From assembly GCA_963759055.1 (NCBI GenBank), contig CAVWYD010000006.1, positions 1 to 64,000 on the forward strand: a stretch of DNA of 64,000 nucleotides. Reading direction: 5' to 3'. The notes under the pieces were generated by a model. It had not been told where the DNA came from and did not search any database. It saw only the letters and a list, made by a program, of their open reading frames with translations. Both the position numbers and the translations under genes were made by a program. Source of the stretch: Thiosocius sp963759055. Its GTDB lineage: Bacteria > Pseudomonadota > Gammaproteobacteria > Chromatiales > Chromatiaceae. Positions 20,141-27,010 of the stretch are shown here, one piece after another (position 1 is the first letter of the stretch; each line of letters begins with the position of its first letter).

Positions 20141-21820
20141 CTAATGGAAATTCTCTTTGTACTCGCCGAAGACCTCCTGCAGTGACTGGCAGATCTCGCC
20201 GGTGCTGGCGCATACCCGGACCGCATCGATGATGGGCGGCATCAGGTTATCGTCGCCGCGAGCGGCGGCCTCGATGCCGGCCAGTGCCTTGTCGACCTTT
20301 TTCCGGTCACGACCCGCCTTGGTTCGCCTGAGATTTTCGATCTGCTTGCTGGCAGTCTGTTTCGGCACCGTGAACGTTTCTATCTCGGGTTCCTGCCCCA
20401 CCTGATATTGGTTTACGCCAACCACGATGCGTTCCTTTTCCTCGACCGACATGCCATACCGATAAGCGGATTCTTCAATCTGCTTTTGCACATAGCCTTG
20501 CTCGATCGCGGTTACCATCCCGCCCATGTCGTCGATGGTCTTTATGTACTGTTCGGCCTCGGCCTCGAGCTGGTCGGTGAGCTGTTCGACGAAATAACTG
20601 CCGCCGAGGGGGTCGATCGTATTGGTCACACCGGATTCATGGGCCATGATCTGCTGGGTACGAAGTGCAATGAGTACACTGTCCTCGGTGGGCAGTGCCA
20701 GGGCCTCGTCCTTGGAGTTGGTATGCAATGACTGCGTGCCGCCCAAAACCGCGGCCAGCGTCTGTATGGCTACGCGAACGACGTTGTTGTCGGGCTGTTG
20801 GGCCGTCAGGGTGACACCACCGGTCTGGGTGTGGAACCGCAACATCATGCTCTTGGGGTCTTTGGCGCCAAAACGTTCTTTCATGATTCGGGCATAAAGC
20901 CGGCGTGCGGCACGGAACTTTGCCACCTCCTCGAAAAGGTCGGTGTGGCATGCAAAGAAAAATGCCAGGCGTGGCGCGAATTCATCCACATGCAGGCCTG
21001 CATTGATTGCCGTTTCCACGTAGCAGATCGCATCGCACAGCGTGAATGCGATTTCCTGAGCCGCCGTGGCCCCTGCCTCACGGATGTGATAACCACTGAT
21101 CGAAATGGTGTTCCACCTGGGCACGTTCTTGGTGCAGTAGGCGAAGGTGTCGCTAATCAGCCTCAGGCTCGGACTGGGTGGGAATCGGTAGGTGCCGCGG
21201 GCGATATATTCCTTGAGAATATCGTTCTGGATGGTGCCGGTGAGTTTGTGCGGTGGCACGCCCTGTTTCTCCGCCGTCACGATATACATGGCCAGCAGTA
21301 TGGAGGCGGTGGAGTTGATGGTCATGCTGGTGGAGACTTTGTCCAGGGGTATGCCATCGAAAAGCTTCTCCATCCCCCGCACCGTGGATATCGCGACCCC
21401 CACCTTGCCGATTTCACCCTCGGCCATCGGGTCATCGCTGTCGTACCCGATCTGGGTCGGAAGGTCGAAGGCCACAGACAGGCCCGTGGATCCCTGCTCC
21501 AGCAGGTAGCGATACCGCTTGTTCGATTCCTCGGCGGTGGAGAAGCCGGCGTACTGGCGCATGGTCCACAGCCGGCCTCGATACATCGTGGGCTGCACAC
21601 CGCGGGTAAACGGGTATTCACCCGGGAAGCCGAGTTTGTCGAGGTAGGATGATTCTGTTTCTGGCTGCGGCGTGTATAGGCGGTCGATTTCCTCTCCCGA
21701 GACCGTGTCAAACCTGGCACGACGCTCGGGAAACCGGGTAAGAGTCTTCGCGACGGTGGTCTCTTCCCACGCCTGCCTGGCCTGTGCTGTCGACAATTTA
21801 TTCTTTGGATTTTCTTTCAT
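20141..21820 (-). CDS. Methylmalonyl-CoA mutase, catalytic (large) subunit
   Basis: 559 residues: only the TIM-barrel catalytic domain, without the C-terminal B12 domain found in single-chain mutases. It has the substrate-tunnel segments YSGF-like YAGFSTAEESNKRY, GLSVAFDLPTQIGYDSD, TISISGYHIREAGA and GGTQSLHTNSKDEALALPTE (in parts). It converts succinyl-CoA and R-methylmalonyl-CoA with adenosylcobalamin carried by the separate subunit upstream. The start ATG 21820 overlaps the end of meaB by 23 bases. Confidence 0.92.
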   Translation of the reverse strand: MKENPKNKLSTAQARQAWEETTVAKTLTRFPERRARFDTVSGEEIDRLYTPQPETESSYLDKLGFPGEYPFTRGVQPTMYRGRLWTMRQYAGFSTAEESNKRYRYLLEQGSTGLSVAFDLPTQIGYDSDDPMAEGEIGKVGVAISTVRGMEKLFDGIPLDKVSTSMTINSTASILLAMYIVTAEKQGVPPHKLTGTIQNDILKEYIARGTYRFPPSPSLRLISDTFAYCTKNVPRWNTISISGYHIREAGATAAQEIAFTLCDAICYVETAINAGLHVDEFAPRLAFFFACHTDLFEEVAKFRAARRLYARIMKERFGAKDPKSMMLRFHTQTGGVTLTAQQPDNNVVRVAIQTLAAVLGGTQSLHTNSKDEALALPTEDSVLIALRTQQIMAHESGVTNTIDPLGGSYFVEQLTDQLEAEAEQYIKTIDDMGGMVTAIEQGYVQKQIEESAYRYGMSVEEKERIVVGVNQYQVGQEPEIETFTVPKQTASKQIENLRRTKAGRDRKKVDKALAGIEAAARGDDNLMPPIIDAVRVCASTGEICQSLQEVFGEYKENFH

Positions 21821-22817
21821 CAGCCTTGTCCTCGTTATGCTGCGATGTGTCTTGCGCACCCAGGTGAAGCAACCTGGTTGCGAGCTCACTGACAGTCGTC
21901 TCGCCACGCAGGATGTCCGCGACCCCACCTTTGCCGATCCCGGTGGTGCGAAGCGTCTGCGCAAGCCGGCGCTGAGCTTCTTCCAGAACGGCCTGCTCGA
22001 TCTCCTGTTTGAAACGCTGCCGGCGGCGCGTAAGCCATTTATCGCCGTACTGTGCTTGCTGTTTCTCCAGCAGGTCGAGAAATTCGGCAATGCCTTTGCC
22101 CTCGAGCGCGCTGGTCACGCAGATGGGCGAGCGATTGAGCGGGTCGTGGCCACTGGTCCTCAGGTTCAACGTGGCGCGCAGTTGGGACTGCAGCTGGCTG
22201 GCACCCTCGCGATCGCCCTTGTTGACCACAAAAACATCGCCGCTCTCCATCAGCCCGGATTTCAGAAGTTGAATGCCATCCCCTTGACCGGGTGCCAGGA
22301 TAATCGCCACCAGGTCTGCGAACTCGGCGACCTCCATCTCGCTCTGCCCGACACCGACGGTCTCGATCAGTACCAGTTGGCACTGCAGCAGTCCCATGAC
22401 CCTCAAAACACCCTTGACGCCCAGGGCCAGCCCGCCGAGATGCCCCCTGGAGGCCAGCGAACGGACAAATACGTTCGCGTCGGTGGCGTGGCGCATCATG
22501 CGCACCCGGTCTCCCATAACCGCGCCTTTGGTAAAAGGGGAGGAAGGGTCGACTGCAATCACCCCCAGTCGCCTTTGTGGATGGCGTTTGCGATATGACG
22601 CGACCAACTGGTCGACCAGGGTGCTCTTACCTGCACCCGGTGGTCCCGTGACGCCAAGCACCATCAATGGCTCCGGCCAATCTGCGAATCCCGCATGGAC
22701 TTCGGGGATTCGCGTCGGGTGGTTTTCCAGCAGCGACATGAGACGAGCTGCCGCTCGCGTGCTGCCAGCGGGGTCTTGGCTGATCTCGCGGACCAGACCG
22801 GCGATGTCGTGGTCCAT
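21798..22817 (-). CDS. meaB: MeaB/ArgK-family GTPase, mutase chaperone
   Basis: 339 residues. G-protein motifs are clear: Walker A GVTGPPGAGKSTL (about 54-66), Mg site AVDPSSP, Walker B ETVGVGQSE, and NKGD for guanine. MeaB protects methylmalonyl-CoA mutase and gates loading of adenosylcobalamin. It lies between the B12 subunit, whose stop it abuts at 22817, and the catalytic subunit. Confidence 0.95.
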   Translation of the reverse strand: MDHDIAGLVREISQDPAGSTRAAARLMSLLENHPTRIPEVHAGFADWPEPLMVLGVTGPPGAGKSTLVDQLVASYRKRHPQRRLGVIAVDPSSPFTKGAVMGDRVRMMRHATDANVFVRSLASRGHLGGLALGVKGVLRVMGLLQCQLVLIETVGVGQSEMEVAEFADLVAIILAPGQGDGIQLLKSGLMESGDVFVVNKGDREGASQLQSQLRATLNLRTSGHDPLNRSPICVTSALEGKGIAEFLDLLEKQQAQYGDKWLTRRRQRFKQEIEQAVLEEAQRRLAQTLRTTGIGKGGVADILRGETTVSELATRLLHLGAQDTSQHNEDKADERKSKE

Positions 22818-23233
22818 CAGGCGCCCTGAGGGACTGACAGCAGACCGTCGATCGTCGCTGTGATCTCCTTGGCTGATGCGCCGGGGGTGAATACCGCAGA
22901 GATACCCATTTCATGGAGACCGGGGATGTCGCTGGCCGGAATAATGCCGCCACCGAACACCAGGATATCGTCGGCTCCGCGCGCCTTGAGGAGATCGATC
23001 ACCCGTTTGAACAACTCGTTGTGGGCGCCGGAAAGCAGCGAGAGCCCGACCGCAGCAACGTCTTCCTGGATAGCGGCTTGCACGATTTGTTCGGGGCTGC
23101 GGCGAATGCCGGTATAAATGACCTCGTAGCCGGCGTCCCTGAGGATGTGCACGATGTACTTGGCGCCACGGTCGTGACCGTCCAGCCCCGGTTTGCCGAT
23201 CAGAATTCGAGCGCGTGGATTTGCCGTTTGCAT
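22817..23233 (-). CDS. Methylmalonyl-CoA mutase, cobalamin-binding (small) subunit
   Basis: 138 residues, a stand-alone B12 domain. The cobalamin motif DxHxxG is in GLDGHDRGAKYI, with the following conserved SLLSGAH and GGGIIP. The start is ATG 23233 (MQTANPRARI) with GGAGTTCTCC-like AGGAG on the minus strand just upstream; longer in-frame readings add an unlikely, basic leader. First gene of the operon mutase small subunit, meaB, mutase large subunit, scpB. Confidence 0.93.
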   Translation of the reverse strand: MQTANPRARILIGKPGLDGHDRGAKYIVHILRDAGYEVIYTGIRRSPEQIVQAAIQEDVAAVGLSLLSGAHNELFKRVIDLLKARGADDILVFGGGIIPASDIPGLHEMGISAVFTPGASAKEITATIDGLLSVPQGA

Positions 23234-23804
23234 GGAGAACTCCTGCCGATGGTAGTCACTATTCGAACTGGGATGCAGCCGTCTTTGTACAGGCTGTTGA
23301 CGCTGGTGCCACTGCGAAATATTTAAATGATCATCTGGCTTGGTTAAGCGTAGCTGCAAACCGGTTACCCGGGCCGATGTGGACCAAGACCGGGGCTGTC
23401 CGACTGATACGTGCGCAACGACGCGAAGGAATGGGCGCTGGAAGGAGTGGAATCCACGCGGCTGGGCACGCTCGACAATAAGGCGCGCGCCATTTTTGCT
23501 GCCCGCGTGCTGCGTTCGTTTCGCTTGGCGTGGCGGGTTCAGCCTTCAGATATCGCGTGGTGAATGGTTCTGAGGGGTCGGCGCTCCGTTGGCGCCATCA
23601 GGCAGATGCCAAATTGTTGCTGGCAAACAATGGCTTGGTCGATCATAAGGGTTTTCCCTTGGTATCTTTTCGCTTTGTTGCGAATTGTCAATGCACAAGC
23701 CTTTTGTGCAGCGCGACAATTCCCGCGAAAGGTCATGAAACGTCATGCATTTTGACGTGAAACGATCGGTGGCAGGCGCAGTTGTAATGCGAGGCAGTAA
23801 AGTC
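23234..23804. other. Intergenic region between the mutase operon and a plus-strand gene
   Basis: 570 bases with no gene I can support. It should hold the minus-strand mutase promoter. A small dyad ACGTCA (23738-23743) and TGACGT (23751-23756) lies near the right end. Short open frames here have no recognisable product. Confidence 0.5.
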
Positions 23805-24221
23805 ATGTTAACCAGCAACGAATCAGGTCCAAGAGCAATGGAGGCCATGGATGCTGTAGAAACGATAAAAAGGCCTTACCAGGATCGGTACGTCCGTTAT
23901 TCCCATCAGATGTCCGAAGATACTGCCGAGGCCTCGGCCCGGGCACTCATCCGCACGGTGCCGTTGATCTACGGCGTCCTGTTGGGTGGGATTCTCGGAA
24001 ATATGCTGATTGGCGTATCGATGGGATCCGCGCTGGCGGTCGCATTGGATATGAGGATGGGAGGAAACTCGTTGTTCCTGCCAATACTCGGGCCAGCATT
24101 TGCTTGCCTGCGCCCTTTGGTGGTCGGTGTTGCCCACGGACTGGCAAAAGCTTTCAGGGCGGTGGGTTTGCCTGTGCCAGCGATCCTGGCCGATTTGCAC
24201 TGTGGCTTGCGCGGGCGCTGA
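23805..24221 (+). CDS. Small membrane protein, paralogue 1 of 2 (unknown family)
   Basis: 138 residues from ATG 23805, chosen because GCGAGGCAG lies 9 bases upstream. A polar N-terminal third ends in YVRYSHQM; two hydrophobic segments follow (about 60-90 and 98-118), with glycine-rich ends, and a tail PAILADLHCGL. It aligns along its length with the protein at 24806 (RYSHQM/RYTHEM, IRTVPLIYG/IRIVPLLYG, D..MG..S, PL..G.A.G, AVGLPVPA/AIGIRAPA, D.HC.L/D.RC.L). I do not recognise the family. The paired arrangement suggests subunits of one membrane complex. Confidence 0.7.
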   Translation: MLTSNESGPRAMEAMDAVETIKRPYQDRYVRYSHQMSEDTAEASARALIRTVPLIYGVLLGGILGNMLIGVSMGSALAVALDMRMGGNSLFLPILGPAFACLRPLVVGVAHGLAKAFRAVGLPVPAILADLHCGLRGR

Positions 24222-24345
24222 GCCACACCCGGACGGGCGGAACTCGAGGTGTTGAGGTTCGTAAATCCGAAGAATATAGCGGGCAGAGTAGGCCTTCTAC
24301 CGGGGTCGGCCAGATTGCGAGTCGCCGGCAGGTCTCCACATCTCC

Positions 24346-24543
24346 TCAACGCGGCGTAACAAAAATTTTCATAATGGCGGCCGAGGTCTCTCCGTCACCG
24401 ACGATGGCGACAGTCCATTTCGGGATCGCCTGAATCGCCCAGATGATAAACACGACCAGTACGATCTTTTTGCCACGCGATATCGCGTTGAGCCGGTCCA
24501 GCAACTCCGGCGGCCGGGGATCGTCTTTGACGACTTTTCTCAA
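24346..24543 (-). CDS. Small single-helix membrane protein (unknown)
   Basis: 65 residues from a TTG start that is preceded by an excellent GGAGGAGGAAG, which is the main reason to believe it. A basic, Pro-containing N terminus (MRKVVKDDPRPPELLDRLNAI) leads into one helix (KIVLVVFIIWAIQAIPKWTVA) and a short outside tail. It is on the opposite strand between the two paralogous membrane proteins. Function unknown. Confidence 0.6.
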   Translation of the reverse strand: MRKVVKDDPRPPELLDRLNAISRGKKIVLVVFIIWAIQAIPKWTVAIVGDGETSAAIMKIFVTPR

Positions 24544-24805
24544 TCTTCCTCCTCCTGTCCGCCTGCTGTCGGGATGTGTTCCCGATCTGATCTCTTAGCT
24601 TGCAAAAATTCTAGCACCTGAGCCCGATCGGTCGAGATACGCCGAACATGCGGTTGTTTCCCAACCTGGCGTAAACAGATCCGAGCGTGTTTCGGTTTTG
24701 TTGATGCAGCGCAACATTACGCTGCTGGGAGGCGTCCGGCGCACTCAAATTTTGCGCCCGAGAGACGCTATCGATGTTAGTCAGCCGTATAAAAGGATGT
24801 GAAGA

Positions 24806-25216
24806 ATGCCACGCGTCAATAAGTCGGAATCCTGGCCAGGGGAATCTGAGAGTCCGGTGGGGCCGGCCGAGAGAATGCATGACGAACAATGCGTTCGATA
24901 TACGCACGAGATGCCCTACGACTTGCAGGAGTCGATTGGCAGGTTCGTGATCCGGATTGTTCCGCTGCTCTATGGTGGGATGTTCGGCACCCTGATGGAT
25001 GAGATACCGGTGGCTTTGACAGTGGGTGCGGTGGTTTCAGCCGGGATGGATCTTGCGATGGGAAACCGGTCGATCCTGCGCAACCTGGGCAGGTCGTTGT
25101 TTACCAGTGGTTGTCCCTTGCTGGCCGGTATGGCACGCGGTGTGTCGGGCGGTCTGAATGCCATCGGTATCAGGGCGCCCGCCTCCTTGCGTGACATACG
25201 TTGCAGACTCTCCTGA
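24806..25216 (+). CDS. Small membrane protein, paralogue 2 of 2 (unknown family)
   Basis: 136 residues. Charged N terminus, then CVRYTHEM and hydrophobic segments (about 50-80 and 95-115) ending in a basic tail LRDIRCRLS. It is the paralogue of the protein at 23805: the same motif order RY[ST]H[QE]M, IR.VPL.YG, D..MG..S, PL..G.A.G, A[VI]G and D..C.L. The two genes are 584 bases apart on one strand, so they look like an old tandem duplication with a small antisense-strand gene between. Confidence 0.7.
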   Translation: MPRVNKSESWPGESESPVGPAERMHDEQCVRYTHEMPYDLQESIGRFVIRIVPLLYGGMFGTLMDEIPVALTVGAVVSAGMDLAMGNRSILRNLGRSLFTSGCPLLAGMARGVSGGLNAIGIRAPASLRDIRCRLS

Positions 25217-25439
25217 AACGGGCCCTTTTCACAGTCTTACGCCGCAGTACCAATTTGTTTCGCCCTGCCAAGGAAAGGGTAGATCCTGTGCGTCCTATGT
25301 GCCGAATCGCAGCTGAAGTTGCGCCCCACAATCGCGATTGTAATGATCATCAGCACTCACCCGGTTAACTGATGGTCCCTGTTCATGCCAGTATTGGGCT
25401 CCACAGGTATCCGATCGGGTGAACTTCTGATTCAGGACA

Positions 25440-25693
25440 CTAGCCCGCATGTTGCATGAAGGAATCGGATTTTCTGGGAAAGCCTGGCTAAGCAGCTTGG
25501 ACTATCGCCCGAAAAGCCATAGTCGTAGCTATGGATCGAGGGAGATCGTTCAAGATGCAACGCCAGATTTTTTAGAAAACCGATTAGGACAAACTGTGCC
25601 TTGCGCAAATTGCCCAGAACATTCAATCAAATGCCTATATTGACAGCACGAAACTGAATGCGCGTAACCGCCTTCGTGCAACATGCGGGCTAG
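25440..25693. mobile_element. 254-bp element with 23-bp terminal inverted repeats (MITE-like)
   Basis: The left end 25440-25462 (ctagcccgcatgttgc...) and the right end 25671-25693 are inverted copies matching at 22 of 23 positions. The inside has no convincing gene but contains a small hairpin (CCATAG/CTATGG, about 25519-25536). This is the form of a non-autonomous transposable element or an internally deleted insertion sequence. No target duplication is obvious (gacac on the left, cccgg on the right). The cidA-like gene begins 16 bases to the right. Confidence 0.6.
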
Positions 25694-25709
25694 CCCGGGA
25701 GCGCAGTAA

Positions 25710-26078
25710 ATGAAATTTCTGAACGGCGTGACCTTGCTCCTGATCTACCAGCTGATCGGTGAGTTCAGCGTGCTTTTGTTACGGATCCCCGTACCCGGGC
25801 CTGTGTTGGGCATGATCCTGCTGTTCCTTACGTTGATGCTGCGAAAACGCTCGGGCGAATCATTGGACTCGGCCTCTTCGGCGCTATTGAACCATTTGTC
25901 GCTGCTTTTTGTCCCTGCCGGGGTTGGCATGATGGTTCATTTCGATCGCATCGCGAATGAATGGCTGCCGATCAGCGTCGCGTTGGTGCTGAGTACAGTC
26001 CTTACCATGGCGGTGACTGCGGCGGCGATGCTGGCGAGCCGTCGTGTTTTCGGGGCAAGGGTGCAAGAAGATGACTGA
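25710..26078 (+). CDS. CidA/LrgA-family holin-like membrane protein
   Basis: 122 residues, four predicted helices: LLLIYQLIGEFSVLLL, IPVPGPVLGMILLFLTLML, LSLLFVPAGVGMMVHF and a final helix. The PGPVLGM and FVPAGVGMM motifs define the CidA/LrgA (YohJ) family, which forms holin-like or small-metabolite export channels together with LrgB proteins. Its stop overlaps the lrgB start by eight bases. The upstream inverted-repeat element leaves little room for a promoter. Confidence 0.9.
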   Translation: MKFLNGVTLLLIYQLIGEFSVLLLRIPVPGPVLGMILLFLTLMLRKRSGESLDSASSALLNHLSLLFVPAGVGMMVHFDRIANEWLPISVALVLSTVLTMAVTAAAMLASRRVFGARVQEDD

Positions 26079-26802
26079 GCCGGACCTCGCAACGATCTGG
26101 GTCTATCTTTCCGCGTCTCCGCTGTTGGGTTTGACCATAACCCTGGTCGCTTACAGCCTTGCCTATCGTCTTTATCTTTTTGCCAATTCCCATCCACTGT
26201 TGAATCCCGTCGTCACTGCAGTGGCAGTACTGATCATTTTTCTCCTGGCCACGGATACGCCTTATCAGGACTATTTCGAGGGCGGTCAGTTCGTGCATTT
26301 TCTGCTCGGACCTGCGACGGTTGCCCTTGCGGTACCTTTGTATCAGCAGTGTTCGAACCTGAAGAGATTGTGGCTGCCATTGTTGATTGGCTTGCTCGCC
26401 GGCGTGACGGTCGGCGCCTTGAGTTCGGTGGGGTTCGCCAGGGTCCTTGGCGGCAGTCTGCAGACCCAGTTGTCGCTGGCGCCCAAATCGGTGACTGCTC
26501 CGGTCGCCATGGGTATTTCGGAGCAGATTGGGGGGCTGCCTTCGCTGACGGCCGTGCTGGTAGTGCTAACCGGTATCATTGGTGCAGTTCTTGGAAGCAA
26601 GCTTTTCGCCCTGATGCGTATCAAGGATGACGCGGTCAAAGGGATCGCCATGGGAGTCGCGGCGCATGGGATAGGGACGGCGCGTGCGTTCCAGATAAGC
26701 CCAAAAATGGGTGCATTCTCCGGCTTGGCGATGGCTCTTTCTGCGTTTGCCACTGCGCTCCTGCTGCCCTGGCTGCTTGAAACATTCGACCTTCTGCTGT
26801 GA
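26071..26802 (+). CDS. LrgB-family membrane protein
   Basis: 243 residues, multi-helix. The family motifs LLGPATVALAVPLY, LAPKSVTAPVAMGISEQIGG and GVAAHGIGTARAF are all present. ATG 26071 fits the overlap with the cidA-like stop. CidA/LrgB pairs are linked to murein hydrolase control, and in some bacteria and plants to glycolate or pyruvate transport. Confidence 0.93.
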   Translation: MTEPDLATIWVYLSASPLLGLTITLVAYSLAYRLYLFANSHPLLNPVVTAVAVLIIFLLATDTPYQDYFEGGQFVHFLLGPATVALAVPLYQQCSNLKRLWLPLLIGLLAGVTVGALSSVGFARVLGGSLQTQLSLAPKSVTAPVAMGISEQIGGLPSLTAVLVVLTGIIGAVLGSKLFALMRIKDDAVKGIAMGVAAHGIGTARAFQISPKMGAFSGLAMALSAFATALLLPWLLETFDLLL

Positions 26803-27010
26803 TTGCACACGTTGCCGGTGACGCTTCCCGGAAAGATATTGGTTGACGGAAGCCAACGGCCGATAGGCGAGTGGGTGGTTCTTTGCTGCCGCGAGTCAAT
26901 GAAGTCAACAGTGTATCTGCTGTAAATTCCCCGTATGTTTGCAGGCAGGTGACCTACATCATGTGAACATGGAAGCGGTGGTCACGTGACTTTTTGATCC
27001 GGACGGCAAG

